Origin: Mucilaginibacter arboris
GTDB lineage: Bacteria > Bacteroidota > Bacteroidia > Sphingobacteriales > Sphingobacteriaceae
Direction: 5' to 3'
NCBI RefSeq assembly: GCF_009754915.1
Contig: NZ_WPIK01000006.1
Location: 62,001-126,000 of the forward strand
DNA length: 64,000 nt
Shown: in pieces, positions 34,482 through 43,292 of the stretch
Layout of the letters: every line of letters starts with the position of its first letter
Numbering within the stretch: the first letter of the stretch is position 1
Made by a program: the position numbers and the translations under genes
Notes under the pieces: generated by a model
Databases searched by the model: none
The model's input: the letters and a program-made list of their open reading frames with translations, nothing else
What the model was told of the DNA's origin: nothing

Positions 34482-35768
34482 TTACCTGCCTTTCATTTCT
34501 ACATATTCCCGGAAGGTAGAACCTGTATAAACCTGACGCGGACGGCCAATTGGTTCTTTGTTCACCTTCATTTCTTTCCATTGGGCTATCCATCCCGGTA
34601 AACGGCCTAAAGCAAATAATACGGTAAACATTTCTGTCGGGAAACCTAAAGCGCGATAAATAATACCGGAGTAAAAATCAACATTCGGATACAACTTGCG
34701 CTGTACAAAATACTCGTCTTTTAAAGCTACTTCTTCCAGTTGTTTGGCTATTGCCAGGACCGGGTCGTTCACGCCTAATTTTTCCAACACATCATCGCAT
34801 GCTTTTTTTATGATTTTGGCACGGGGATCAAAGTTTTTATAAACGCGATGGCCAAAACCCATTAAACGGAAAGAGTCATTTTTATCTTTTGCTTTGGCAA
34901 TCCATTTTTGTGTATCGCCGCCATCATTTTTGATTTGCTCCAGCATTTCAATCACCGCCTGGTTTGCGCCGCCATGAAGCGGGCCCCACAAAGCAGAAAT
35001 TCCGGCAGAAATAGAAGCATATAAATTACAATCCGAAGAACCAACGATACGAACGGTTGAAGTAGAACAGTTTTGCTCATGGTCTGCATGTAAAATAAGC
35101 AGTTTGTTCATTACATCAACCAAAACCGGGTCAACAGCTACTTCTTCTGTACGCTGGCCAAAAGTCATGTGCAAAAAGTTGCTTACATAATCATATTTAT
35201 TCTGCGGATAAATAACCGGATGGCCAAATGATTTCTTGTATATCCAGGAAACAATCGTACTCATTTTAGCCAGCATTTTAATGATGGTTAAATTGATCTC
35301 CTCCTCGGTTTGGTTATTTTTTAATGATTCTGGATAGAAAGCAGAAAGGGAACAAACCAATGACCCTAATTGCCCCATGGGATGGGAATGACTGGGAAAA
35401 CCATCAAAAAACTTCTTCATATCTTCATGAACAAGTGTATGATGACTAATTTCATGCTCAAAATCAGCAATTTGTTTTTCGGTTGGCAGTTCTCCATAAA
35501 TCAATAAAAAAGCAACTTCCATAAAAGTTGATTTTTCTGCCAATTGCTCAATTGAATAACCCCGGTACCTTAAAATGCCTTGTTCTCCATCCAAAAAAGT
35601 AATGGCACTTTTTGTTGCACCTGTATTTTTGTAGCCAGTATCTAAAGTAATATAACCGGTTAAATCACGAAGTTTAGCAATATCAACTGCTTTTTCATTT
35701 TCTGTCCCTGTAATTACAGGCAAATCGTAGGTTTTATCTGAAAGCTTTATTTGTGCTGTTTCTGGCAT
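34482..35768 (-). CDS. gltA: Citrate synthase
   Basis: The 428-residue protein condenses acetyl-CoA and oxaloacetate, the first step of the TCA cycle. It shows the type II citrate synthase pattern: GYITLDTGYKNTGATKSAITFLDG, with LRYRGYSIEQLAEK, catalytic-site HADHEQNCSTSTVR, LWGPLHGGANQAV, and FGHRVYKNFDPRA. Length is normal for the hexameric bacterial type. The ATG at 35768 is preceded by a good -7 box. It shares the bidirectional terminator with nupC. Confidence 0.96.
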   Translation of the reverse strand: MPETAQIKLSDKTYDLPVITGTENEKAVDIAKLRDLTGYITLDTGYKNTGATKSAITFLDGEQGILRYRGYSIEQLAEKSTFMEVAFLLIYGELPTEKQIADFEHEISHHTLVHEDMKKFFDGFPSHSHPMGQLGSLVCSLSAFYPESLKNNQTEEEINLTIIKMLAKMSTIVSWIYKKSFGHPVIYPQNKYDYVSNFLHMTFGQRTEEVAVDPVLVDVMNKLLILHADHEQNCSTSTVRIVGSSDCNLYASISAGISALWGPLHGGANQAVIEMLEQIKNDGGDTQKWIAKAKDKNDSFRLMGFGHRVYKNFDPRAKIIKKACDDVLEKLGVNDPVLAIAKQLEEVALKDEYFVQRKLYPNVDFYSGIIYRALGFPTEMFTVLFALGRLPGWIAQWKEMKVNKEPIGRPRQVYTGSTFREYVEMKGR

Positions 35769-35787
35769 GGAGATATAGGTTAAAGCT

Positions 35788-35795
35788 CAAAAGTA
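35788..35795 (-). promoter_or_regulatory. Possible -7 box of gltA
   Basis: CAAAAGTA on the plus strand reads TACTTTTG on the minus strand, matching TAnnTTTG, 20 bp upstream of the start codon. No clear -33 TTG is visible. Confidence 0.35.
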
Positions 35796-35869
35796 AATAA
35801 ATCCGGCTACTTTTGATGTTTGCGTTATGATATTATTGTAAAATTTGAGTTTCAAACACTTTCAAATTT

Positions 35870-36913
35870 TCACCCTAATACTTCATAAACTACAACCGGC
35901 ATTGCTTTGTTTTTTAAGTTTACTGAACCAATCTTTTGAAATTTAAATGATCCTTGAACCTGTTCATAAACTTGTTCGTTCACCAGGACCTGGCTTGGTT
36001 TTCCAACAGACTGCAGCCGTTGGGCAGTATTTACAGCATCGCCAATAACGGTATAATCAAGCCGCTTCAAGGAAACAGAACCGATATTACCGGAAACAAC
36101 TTCACCCGAATTAATACCAATGGAAATTTCGAGCTTAAATATTTTGTTTCCTGCTTTTATTTCTTCAATTGTACCAATTTCCTTTTTTACCCATAAAGCA
36201 GCATGAATAGCGCGTTCCAGATGGTTGTTACCTCTAAAAACGGCCATTACTGCGTCACCAATAAATTTATCGATGTGGCCTCCCTGCGCAATAATTTCTT
36301 TTACAATTTTATCAAACAGGCTGTTTAACAAATTCACTACTGTATTTGCCGGAAATTGTTCTGTTATAGCTGTAAAACTGCAAACATCAATAAAAATGAT
36401 GGTGGCTTCCAGCGCTTCATTTCTCATAAGGTCGTTTTCAAACTCCTTATGTGTCATAAAGTTTAGTACGTTCTCATCAACATACATTTTTAAAATATCG
36501 TTTTCCTTAATTGCCCTTAATGTTTGCTGTAATTGTTTAACATGTCGGATCGTTTTTTCCATCGTGAGGTCCAGATCCTCAAAATCAACCGGCTTACAAA
36601 CAAAATCAAAAGCACCCCTGTTCATTGCCGTCCTGATGTTTGCCATATCTCCATAAGCCGAAACCATTACTGCTTTTATAACAGGGTTTATTTCTGTAAG
36701 CTTACTCAATAAGGTTAAACCATCCATTACCGGCATGTTAATATCACTTAAAATTATATCTAAATCCGGGTGCTGCTGCAATTTTTCTAATGCTTCGGCA
36801 CCATTTTGTGCAAATACAAATTCATAAACATTTTCTCTGATTTTTCGCCGGAACTTTTGCTTAACCAAGAGTTCCAGATCGGCTTCATCATCCACTACTA
36901 AAATTTTAGCCAT
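35870..36913 (-). CDS. Response regulator with class III adenylate cyclase output domain
   Basis: The 347-residue protein has a receiver at about 1-125 (LVVDDEADLELL, phosphoacceptor D57 in LSDINMP, KPVDF with K107). A helical linker (about 125-165) leads to a class III nucleotidyl cyclase domain (about 168-345). Both metal-binding Asp are present (D176 in FIDVCSFT, D220 in DKFIGDAVMAVF). K216 and the Asp of LDYTVIGDAVN match the adenylate rather than guanylate specificity pattern, and the N-x3-R motif (NTAQR) is complete. It would make cAMP when the receiver is phosphorylated. The start overlaps the upstream receiver gene stop by one base (TAATG), so it is coupled to that gene and to the kinase. 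Confidence 0.9.
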   Translation of the reverse strand: MAKILVVDDEADLELLVKQKFRRKIRENVYEFVFAQNGAEALEKLQQHPDLDIILSDINMPVMDGLTLLSKLTEINPVIKAVMVSAYGDMANIRTAMNRGAFDFVCKPVDFEDLDLTMEKTIRHVKQLQQTLRAIKENDILKMYVDENVLNFMTHKEFENDLMRNEALEATIIFIDVCSFTAITEQFPANTVVNLLNSLFDKIVKEIIAQGGHIDKFIGDAVMAVFRGNNHLERAIHAALWVKKEIGTIEEIKAGNKIFKLEISIGINSGEVVSGNIGSVSLKRLDYTVIGDAVNTAQRLQSVGKPSQVLVNEQVYEQVQGSFKFQKIGSVNLKNKAMPVVVYEVLG

Positions 36914-37290
36914 TATGAAACAAAGGTTTTTAGTTTTTCTTTTAGACTATTAAAATCTACTGGTTTGGTTAAAAAATCGTTAGCACCATTTTGCATAGCC
37001 TGCTGATAGTTTTCCTGATCGCCATAAGCCGTAATCATCATGACATAAGGAGGGGCTGAAAGATGTTCATGCCTGATCTCTTTCAGCAAATCCAGGCCAC
37101 TCATTCCAGGCATATTGATGTCAGATAAAATCAGTACAATTTCAGAACCATCCCGGTGTAGGTAATTCAAAGCTTCTTCGCCGGAAAGGGCAAAGCTGAA
37201 TTCGACTTCTCTGTTTTTAATTTCTTTACGGAAACGCTGCATAAAAAGCGGTTGTACATCCGGCTCGTCATCCACTACTAATACTTTCAT
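36913..37290 (-). CDS. Single-domain response regulator
   Basis: The 125-residue CheY-like receiver has LVVDDEPDVQPLF, phosphoacceptor D57 in LSDINMPGMSG, and KPVDF near the C-terminus. It has no output domain. Its receiver is closely similar to that of the downstream cyclase protein, suggesting duplication. It lies 25 bp after the histidine kinase gene and may be a phosphate sink or intermediate for the kinase. Confidence 0.9.
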   Translation of the reverse strand: MKVLVVDDEPDVQPLFMQRFRKEIKNREVEFSFALSGEEALNYLHRDGSEIVLILSDINMPGMSGLDLLKEIRHEHLSAPPYVMMITAYGDQENYQQAMQNGANDFLTKPVDFNSLKEKLKTFVS

Positions 37291-37315
37291 ATAACTGTTT
37301 AAATATAATTAATAG

Positions 37316-38668
37316 TTAAGTGCGCAAAGGCAAATTAATAATAAATTCAGAACCTACACCTTCTTTGCTGTTAATATTTATACTTCCACTATGTCCTTTT
37401 ACCACAATATCATAACTTAAACTTAAGCCCAGTCCTGTTCCTTCACCTGTTGGTTTTGTAGTGAAAAAAGGTTGTAATATCTTATCTTGAATTTCTTCCG
37501 GAATGCCCATCCCATTGTCTTTTACTTTGATCTCTAAAAAAGTATCGGTAAAAGAAGTACTCACCGTAACCTCCGGTTTGTAAGCTGCCCCTGCTGTTTT
37601 TTGCTTCTGCTGGGTAGCATAAAAAGCATTGTTAAAAAGGTTAAGCAAAACCCTTCCAATATCTTGCGGAACAATGTTTATTTTAGGAAGATTTTCCGCG
37701 AAATGTGTAGTCATTGTAGCGTTAAAGGTTTTGTCTTTAGCCCGCAAACCATGGTAGCTTAACCGCAGATATTCATCTGCTAAATTATTAATATCTGTTA
37801 GCTGCCGCTCGCCGCTGTTATTGCGCGAGTGTTGCAGCATGCCTTTTACAATGCCGTCTGCACGTTTTCCGTGGTGCCGTATCTTTTCCAGGTTTTGTTT
37901 GATATCAGCAGCTATGGCTGATGCTTCTTTTACATCACCTTTTTCCAGTTCTTCTTCCATTTCATCCACCAGTTCTGCGCTTACTTCCGAGAAGTTGTTG
38001 ACGAAGTTTAATGGGTTTTGGATTTCATGCGCAATTCCTGCTGTCAGTTCGCCTAAAGAAGCCAATTTTTCGGATTGGATGAGTTGGTCTTGTGTTGTCC
38101 GCAGTTCTGCCAGCGCATGTTGTAATTCTTCTTTTTGCTGCTGCAAAGCTGCCGTACGCTCCTTTACCATTGCTTCCAGTTCCACCTTTCGCGCTGCTAT
38201 TGCCCGGTTCAGTTCCTCTTCCTGCCGTCTTTTTTCCCGTTCCTTCTCCATCGCTTTCTGCTGGCGGTTAGAAGTGAACCAGGAAGCAAAAATCCATACA
38301 ATAGCAAATGCTTGGGCCGTTCCCACATAGCCACTCCACTTATTATCAAATTCGGAACTAAAGAGTGTTAAACCATTTTTTATCAGCGATACCACTACAT
38401 AAGGCACGATGGAAAGACCAAAAGCCTTAACCGGGTGCAATTGCTCTTCCTGATAAATAATACCAACAATGGCCAAGAGTATAAAATCCCAAATCCAATC
38501 AAAAATATGTTCGTGACGAAAAATGATCTGGATGATGAATATAAAAACAATAGCAGAATTACTTCCATTAGCCCACTGGTCCCACTTTTTAGGATGATTA
38601 AAAGTTTTCAAAGTATTTCGGATACTCCGAACAAGCAGGACAGCAATCAAAAAAGGCACTATAGACAT
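37316..38668 (-). CDS. Membrane histidine kinase
   Basis: The 450-residue kinase has about four membrane segments in the first 135 residues with no large periplasmic sensor. A long coiled coil follows (about 138-195, rich in Glu, Lys and Gln), then the dimerisation domain with GELTAGIAHEIQNPLNF (H214), and an ATPase domain with LLNLFNNAFYA, KVKDNGMGIPEEI and GEGTGLGLSLSYDIV. It lacks an obvious ligand domain, so membrane state or a partner may be the signal. It heads the operon with the two receiver proteins. A repeat core is in the coding region at 37923, reading DVKEAS, and a variant lies at 37548. Confidence 0.92.
   Translation of the reverse strand: MSIVPFLIAVLLVRSIRNTLKTFNHPKKWDQWANGSNSAIVFIFIIQIIFRHEHIFDWIWDFILLAIVGIIYQEEQLHPVKAFGLSIVPYVVVSLIKNGLTLFSSEFDNKWSGYVGTAQAFAIVWIFASWFTSNRQQKAMEKEREKRRQEEELNRAIAARKVELEAMVKERTAALQQQKEELQHALAELRTTQDQLIQSEKLASLGELTAGIAHEIQNPLNFVNNFSEVSAELVDEMEEELEKGDVKEASAIAADIKQNLEKIRHHGKRADGIVKGMLQHSRNNSGERQLTDINNLADEYLRLSYHGLRAKDKTFNATMTTHFAENLPKINIVPQDIGRVLLNLFNNAFYATQQKQKTAGAAYKPEVTVSTSFTDTFLEIKVKDNGMGIPEEIQDKILQPFFTTKPTGEGTGLGLSLSYDIVVKGHSGSININSKEGVGSEFIINLPLRT
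37921..37938 (+). repeat. Coding copy of the repeat in the histidine kinase gene
   Basis: ATGCTTCTTTTACATCAC keeps the 12-mer and part of the extension; on the gene strand it encodes DVKEAS between two coiled-coil helices. Confidence 0.45.
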
Positions 38669-38692
38669 AAAAATAAAATTGGAGTTTAGGTA

Positions 38693-38722
38693 ATGCTTCT
38701 TTTACCGCAATAAAAACAGTAC
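38693..38722. repeat. Compact repeat hairpin upstream of the kinase operon
   Basis: ATGCTTCTTTTA, loop CCGCAA, TAAAAACAGTAC forms a compact hairpin of two opposed cores (the right in its CTGTTTTTA form). It lies in the divergent region between the kinase and queA. Confidence 0.55.
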
Positions 38723-38842
38723 CGTTAATATAATAAAGATAGCTTGTAAAACCTTATACATCAATCCGTGATTTTTTTAGTTATGAAAAAAGCAGGGTTT
38801 TGCAAACCAAAAACAATTATGTATAAAAAGAATTGTTATTTG

Positions 38843-38850
38843 TACATTTG
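38843..38850 (+). promoter_or_regulatory. Possible -7 box of queA
   Basis: TACATTTG matches the Bacteroidota TAnnTTTG element, followed by CGCCC, 26 bp before the ATG of queA. A -33 TTG at the usual spacing is not evident. Confidence 0.45.
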
Positions 38851-38876
38851 CGCCCTTAAATTTATTACGTTAAATC

Positions 38877-39926
38877 ATGAAATTATCTCAGTTTAAGTTC
38901 AATTTACCAGAATCATTAATTGCACATACACCATCAGAAAAGCGGGATGAAGCCAGGTTAATGGTATTGCACCGCGATTCGGGCAAAATAGAACATAAAA
39001 TTTTTAAGGATATTTTGGATTATTTTGATGATAAAGACGTAATGATCCTGAACAACACCAAAGTTTTCCCAGCCCGTTTATATGGCAATAAAGAAAAAAC
39101 CGGTGCTACTATCGAAGTTTTTTTACTGCGTGAGCTAAACAAAGAGCTTCGTTTATGGGATGTTTTGGTTGATCCGGCCCGTAAAATCCGCGTAGGAAAC
39201 AAATTGTATTTTGGTGATGATGACCTTTTAATTGCCGAAGTTGTTGATAATACTACTTCCCGCGGCCGTACCATTCGGTTTTTATTTGACGGAACGGATG
39301 AAGAATTCAGAAAAAATGTAGAAATTTTAGGCGAAACGCCGCTTCCAAAATACATCAAACGTAAAGCAACTGCAGAAGATAAAGAGCGTTACCAAACTAT
39401 TTTTGCTAAAAATGAAGGCGCTGTTGCTGCGCCGACTGCCGGTTTACATTTCAGCCGTGAATTGATGAAACGCCTGGAACTAAAAGGTGTAGAATTTGCA
39501 GAAGTAACTTTGCATGTTGGCCTGGGTACTTTCCGCCCGGTTGAGGTAGAAGATTTGACCAAACATAAAATGGATTCGGAGCAGTTTATTATAGAGCAAA
39601 AACAAGCTGATATTGTAAACCGCGGCATCGAAGCAAAAAAACGCATTTGTGCGGTTGGCACAACTTCTATGCGTGCCATTGAATCAGCCGTTTCGGCCAA
39701 TCATACTTTAAAAGCAGCCAACGACTGGACCAGCAAATTCATTTTTCCGCCGTATGATTTTAGCATTGCCAATTGCATGATCACTAATTTTCATACGCCA
39801 GAATCTACTTTGCTAATGATGGTTTCTGCCTTTGGCGGTTACGAAAACGTAATGAATGCTTACGAAGTGGCCGTAAAAGAAAAATATCGTTTTTACAGTT
39901 ATGGTGATGCCATGCTGATTATCTAA
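38877..39926 (+). CDS. queA: S-adenosylmethionine:tRNA ribosyltransferase-isomerase
   Basis: The 349-residue protein carries QueA signatures: [19 protein letters not shown] with [61 protein letters not shown] and [17 protein letters not shown]. It transfers the ribosyl part of SAM to 7-aminomethyl-7-deazaguanine in tRNA to form epoxyqueuosine. Length is typical. The stop is followed with no gap by a repeat copy at 39927. Confidence 0.95.
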   Translation: MKLSQFKFNLPESLIAHTPSEKRDEARLMVLHRDSGKIEHKIFKDILDYFDDKDVMILNNTKVFPARLYGNKEKTGATIEVFLLRELNKELRLWDVLVDPARKIRVGNKLYFGDDDLLIAEVVDNTTSRGRTIRFLFDGTDEEFRKNVEILGETPLPKYIKRKATAEDKERYQTIFAKNEGAVAAPTAGLHFSRELMKRLELKGVEFAEVTLHVGLGTFRPVEVEDLTKHKMDSEQFIIEQKQADIVNRGIEAKKRICAVGTTSMRAIESAVSANHTLKAANDWTSKFIFPPYDFSIANCMITNFHTPESTLLMMVSAFGGYENVMNAYEVAVKEKYRFYSYGDAMLII

Positions 39927-39951
39927 ATGCTTCTTTTAGCACCTAAAAATT
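39927..39951 (+). repeat. Full repeat copy between queA and ispD
   Basis: ATGCTTCTTTTAGCACC followed by TAAAAATT matches the consensus exactly. It fills most of the 44 bp between the queA stop and the ispD start, so both genes can still be co-transcribed through it. Confidence 0.6.
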
Positions 39952-39970
39952 GCAGGCCGTTATTAGTTCT

Positions 39971-40648
39971 ATGAAATTTTTTGCAGTAATAGTAGCAGGA
40001 GGTTCCGGAACGAGGATGAATGCACAGCTTCCTAAACAATTTATGTTGCTGGCCGGGAAGCCTGTTATTATGCACACCATAACAGCTTTTTCTGCTTCTG
40101 CGGAAAAACCGGAGATTATGGTTGTGTTGAATAAACAGCAATTTAGTTTCTGGGAACAACTGTGTGCAGAGCACCAGTTTACTGTTCCGCATACTTTAAT
40201 TGCAGGCGGAAATACCAGGTTTCAGAGTGTAAAAAATGCTATCGATACAATTAACGAAACGTCTGTTATTGCCATTCATGATGCTGTGCGCCCATTAATC
40301 AGTACAGCAATTATCTCAAAAGCATATCAGCAGGCATTAACTGAAGGAAATTCAGTGGTTGCCGTTCCCAGTAAAGATTCTGTACGCTGGCAAAAAGCAA
40401 ATGGTGTTTCGCAAAATTTAAACAGAAACGAAGTATTTTTGGTACAAACACCGCAAACCTTTCAATCTGAAATGATAAAAAAGGCCTATCAGCAGGAATA
40501 CAAAGAGGAATTTACAGATGATGCAAGTGTGGCAGAAAGTTTTGGTATAAGGATTAACTTGTTACCGGGAGACCCTGATAATTTTAAAATAACTTTCCCT
40601 GCCGATTTACTGATGGCAGAATTGATTTTAAATGAAAAGAGCCGCTAA
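39971..40648 (+). CDS. ispD: 2-C-methyl-D-erythritol 4-phosphate cytidylyltransferase
   Basis: The product is 225 residues from the ATG at 39971 (MKFFAVIVAGGSGTRMNAQLPKQF, cut here); a TTG at 39950 lies inside a repeat copy and is not a likely start. It has the CTP-binding loop VAGGSGTRM, LPKQF, HDAVRPLIS, VPSKDSVRW, QTPQTFQS, and DDASVAESFG. It makes CDP-methylerythritol in the non-mevalonate isoprenoid pathway. Its stop codon is inside the loop of a terminator hairpin. Confidence 0.94.
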   Translation: MKFFAVIVAGGSGTRMNAQLPKQFMLLAGKPVIMHTITAFSASAEKPEIMVVLNKQQFSFWEQLCAEHQFTVPHTLIAGGNTRFQSVKNAIDTINETSVIAIHDAVRPLISTAIISKAYQQALTEGNSVVAVPSKDSVRWQKANGVSQNLNRNEVFLVQTPQTFQSEMIKKAYQQEYKEEFTDDASVAESFGIRINLLPGDPDNFKITFPADLLMAELILNEKSR

Positions 40649-40662
40649 ATACGGCTCTTTTC
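40634..40662. terminator. Bidirectional terminator at the end of ispD
   Basis: GAAAAGAGCCG (40634-40644), loop CTAAATA, CGGCTCTTTTC (40652-40662) is a perfect 11-bp stem with T-tracts both ways. The ispD stop TAA is in the loop. It serves ispD and the convergent small gene ending at 40680. Confidence 0.8.
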
Positions 40663-40679
40663 ATTTTATTTAAAAAATA

Positions 40680-40841
40680 TTATGCCCTTCTTATTACCTT
40701 TAAAAGGATTATAATAACAGCAATAACAAGTAATACGTGAATTATTCCTCCGTCTCCAAAAGTCCCCAACCCGTGGAACAAGAAGCCGATTACCCATAAA
40801 ATAATTAAAATTACGGCGATAAGGTACAGTAGATTTCCCAT
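40680..40841 (-). CDS. Small hydrophobic membrane protein (lmo0937-like)
   Basis: A 53-residue protein starts at ATG 40841: MGNLLYLIAVILIILWVIG, a short loop HGLGTFGDGGIIH, then a second hydrophobic helix ending VIRRA. Two membrane spans and this loop match the lmo0937-type family of tiny membrane proteins of unknown role, often linked to stress. It is separated from ispD by a strong bidirectional terminator. Confidence 0.75.
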   Translation of the reverse strand: MGNLLYLIAVILIILWVIGFLFHGLGTFGDGGIIHVLLVIAVIIILLKVIRRA

Positions 40842-41000
40842 TGTTTTTAAGTTTTAGTTTAGTGTTTTAGTAGATTTTAAACATCTAAAAGCTAAAATTG
40901 TTCCAGAAATCAACTTCAGGCAATAATAGTTAAAAAGAGAAGTTATATGCCATCTATCCTAACTAGAAACTATAACCCGTAACCATTTTCACTAATAATT

Positions 41001-41222
41001 CTAATACTCGTCTTCGTTAAAAAAGAAATCGTCTTTTGTCGGGTAATCAGGCCAGATTTCTTCTATATTTTCATAAGGCTCGCCATCATCTTCCAAAGCC
41101 TGTAAATTCTCAATTACCTCAACCGGCGCTCCTGATCGTATTGCATAATCAATCAGCTCATCTTTAGTTGCCGGCCATGGTGCATCTTCTAAATGTGATG
41201 CTAATTCTAATGTCCAATACAT
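41001..41222 (-). CDS. DUF2795-like small acidic protein
   Basis: The 73-residue soluble protein reads MYWTLELASHLEDAPWPAT, then KDELIDYAIRSGAPVEVIENL and a very acidic C-terminus (WPDYPTKDDFFFNEDEY). The AxWPATKDELIDYA pattern fits DUF2795, a short helical domain of unknown function that is common in Bacteroidota. It is upstream of the PduO-type gene in position but 71 bp apart from it on the same strand. Confidence 0.7.
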   Translation of the reverse strand: MYWTLELASHLEDAPWPATKDELIDYAIRSGAPVEVIENLQALEDDGEPYENIEEIWPDYPTKDDFFFNEDEY

Positions 41223-41293
41223 AATAATTCTATTATTTAAAAAGTTCGCAAAAGTATAATATTTTAAAATGATTATTAAAATTTTTTAGCAGA

Positions 41294-41842
41294 TTAATTC
41301 CTCGGGTTCCACAGGCTTTCTGCTATATTTTGATCATAACCAATCTTTCTTGCCAGCACGAACAAGTAATCACTCAATCTGTTCAGGTAAACTTTCACTT
41401 TTTCTTCTACAAAACTACTTTCTGACAACTGTATGGTAATTCTTTCTGCACGCCGGCAAACGCATCTGGCCAAATGACAAAACGAAATGGCATTATTACC
41501 GCCAGGCAGGATAAAATGTTTCAATCCGGGCAAAGTTGCTTCCATTCTGTCTATTTCTGTTTCCAGCAATTCAATGTCATCAAGTTTAAGATCAGGGATT
41601 TTCATTTTGGATTTTTCAGGGTCAGCAGCTAAGGAAGAACCAATCGTAAACAATCTGTCTTGTATTTCTTTAAGCATCAACTGCTCCTTTTCATCCAATT
41701 CCTGACCGCGGATCAAGCCGATATAACTGTTCAGTTCATCAACCGTACCGTAACTTTCAATCCGCAGGTGATACTTTGGGACACGCGTTCCGCCAATTAA
41801 GGAAGTATAACCATCATCGCCCGTTTTGGTATAAAGTTTCAT
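41294..41842 (-). CDS. Cob(I)alamin adenosyltransferase, PduO type
   Basis: The 182-residue protein has [18 protein letters not shown], cut from a longer run, then [48 protein letters not shown] and [15 protein letters not shown], the family motifs for ATP and corrinoid binding. It adenosylates cob(I)alamin to coenzyme B12. Length is normal for PduO-type enzymes. It is divergent from the GH19 gene, with two repeat cores between. Confidence 0.92.
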   Translation of the reverse strand: MKLYTKTGDDGYTSLIGGTRVPKYHLRIESYGTVDELNSYIGLIRGQELDEKEQLMLKEIQDRLFTIGSSLAADPEKSKMKIPDLKLDDIELLETEIDRMEATLPGLKHFILPGGNNAISFCHLARCVCRRAERITIQLSESSFVEEKVKVYLNRLSDYLFVLARKIGYDQNIAESLWNPRN

Positions 41843-41890
41843 GCTGATACAATTAATTTTGCTTTAGTTTGTTTAGGTAGAAAAATTGCC

Positions 41891-41948
41891 GGTAAAAGAA
41901 GCATTACAATAATTAAGTTTTATAAATATCTTGGATGCTTCTTTTATC
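41891..41948. repeat. Outward-facing repeat pair between the PduO-type and GH19 genes
   Basis: GGTAAAAGAAGCAT (41891-41904) precedes ATGCTTCTTTTATC (41935-41948), so the pair faces outward rather than the usual inward, but can still form a 14-bp stem. The second copy ends 12 bp before the GH19 start codon and so occupies its 5' leader. Confidence 0.6.
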
Positions 41949-41959
41949 CCTATAAAATA

Positions 41960-42940
41960 ATGAAAAGATTGCTCATTTTAAGTGCTTTTGTCCTGACTAA
42001 TACCTTATTTACCGGTTTTAAAAACCCGGTTGTTGTTCCTGCAAAAATATCATTTGCTGCCAATACGCCTTTAAATATTTTTTTTGCGGAGAAGATTTTT
42101 AATGATTTTTTTCCGATGCGTAACAAGTTTTATACTTATCCATCATTTTTAAAAGCTGTAAAAGAGTTATCCGCAGTAAAAATCAAGGTAGAAAAAAGAG
42201 ATGTATGGATGTATAAAATTACGCGTACAGATTTAACAACCGGTAAATCAACTGTAGTGAGGCAGGATGCCGACTGGAACGAAGCCTGGGCACAGCAAAA
42301 AAAATACACTTCTTTTACCGTTAATTTTAGCGCTTTCTGTTCAGAAAAAAGCCCGGAAACCAATAAAAAAGAGCTGGCTGCTTTTTTAGCCCAGTGCGCA
42401 CACGAAACGCGCGGCGGCGAAGATGGCAAATACAATGACGGCCTGATGTTTTTGCATGAACTGAATACCAAACTAACTTATACCAGTCCGAATAATGTTT
42501 ATCCTGCTGTTCCAGGAAAGAAATATTATGGCCGCGGCCCCTTGCAACTAAGCTACAACGGCAACTATGGTTTTGCCAGCGATTGTATTTTTGGGGATAA
42601 AAACAAGCTGTTGCAAAACCCGGACCTGGTAACAGCCGATGCGGTGACGGCTTTTAAAACAGCTATCTATTTCTGGATGATGCCGCAAAATGCAAAACCT
42701 GCTGCGCATGATGTTATGGCCGGAAACTGGCAGCCAACAGAAGCTGATAAAGCAGCAGGACGTGTTGCAGGTTTTGGCATGACAACCAACATCATCAACG
42801 GTGGCATTGAATGCAACAAAGGAGATAAAAACTTCGATATGAACGACCGCATTGGTTTTTACCAGCTTTTTTTAAAAAAGTTACAAGTTGCTGATACTAA
42901 CTGTGCTTGTTCCTGTGGGAAAATGCAGCCGTATCCGTGA
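41960..42940 (+). CDS. GH19 family chitinase/lysozyme-like enzyme
   Basis: The 326-residue protein has an N-terminal signal ([20 protein letters not shown]). The GH19 fold is visible from [22 protein letters not shown]149 in [10 protein letters not shown] is the predicted general acid, and [16 protein letters not shown] and [18 protein letters not shown] are family motifs. Such enzymes hydrolyse chitin or peptidoglycan-like chains; the substrate here is not decided by sequence. It ends with a Cys-containing tail (CACSCGK). It stands alone between a divergent and a convergent gene. Confidence 0.85.
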   Translation: MKRLLILSAFVLTNTLFTGFKNPVVVPAKISFAANTPLNIFFAEKIFNDFFPMRNKFYTYPSFLKAVKELSAVKIKVEKRDVWMYKITRTDLTTGKSTVVRQDADWNEAWAQQKKYTSFTVNFSAFCSEKSPETNKKELAAFLAQCAHETRGGEDGKYNDGLMFLHELNTKLTYTSPNNVYPAVPGKKYYGRGPLQLSYNGNYGFASDCIFGDKNKLLQNPDLVTADAVTAFKTAIYFWMMPQNAKPAAHDVMAGNWQPTEADKAAGRVAGFGMTTNIINGGIECNKGDKNFDMNDRIGFYQLFLKKLQVADTNCACSCGKMQPYP

Positions 42941-42953
42941 GAGAAAGCTTTGA

Positions 42954-43000
42954 GGTATGAGGTTGCAACTGATTGTTGATACCTCACACCTGATACCTGT
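42954..43000. repeat. Inverted short-word repeat in the convergent GH19/gatC gap
   Basis: GAGGTATGAGGT and, after about 20 nt, GATACCTCACACCTGATACCTG share inverted words built on AGGTATNAGGT. It lies between two convergent stops and can form an imperfect hairpin, so a terminator role is plausible. Confidence 0.35.
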
Positions 43001-43001
43001 T

Positions 43002-43292
43002 TCACTTCTCAATCACTTTTGGTATTTTAAAATAATCTGCATCATGGTCTGGTGCATTTTGTAAGGCTTCTTCGTGCGTAATTACTTCTTTTACCACATC
43101 ATTTCTGGTAATGTTTACGCCGGCACTCATGTAAACTAAAGGTTCAACGCCGGTTGTGTCCAGCTCATTCAGCTTCTCCATAAAAGAAAGGATCTTGCTA
43201 AGGTCTTTGATAACGTTTTCTTTCTCTTCCGGTGCAATTTCCAACCGTGCCAGTTTCGCAATTTTATCTACTGTATTCGTGTCTATCTTCAT
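43002..43292 (-). CDS. gatC: Asp-tRNA(Asn)/Glu-tRNA(Gln) amidotransferase subunit C
   Basis: The 96-residue protein has the GatC layout: TVDKIAKLARLEIAPEEKE, LSKILSFMEKLNELDTTGVEPL, NITRNDVV, and the C-terminal APDHDADYFKIPKVIE. It stabilises GatA/GatB for transamidation of mischarged tRNA. gatA and gatB are not in the window. Its start lies 29 bp inside the end of the plsC-like gene, so the two are translationally linked. Confidence 0.93.
   Translation of the reverse strand: MKIDTNTVDKIAKLARLEIAPEEKENVIKDLSKILSFMEKLNELDTTGVEPLVYMSAGVNITRNDVVKEVITHEEALQNAPDHDADYFKIPKVIEK

Noticed and set aside
37821-38330. Long plus-strand Ser/Cys-rich frame opposite the histidine kinase
   Set aside because: Shadow of the coiled-coil coding region on the other strand, with low-complexity composition.
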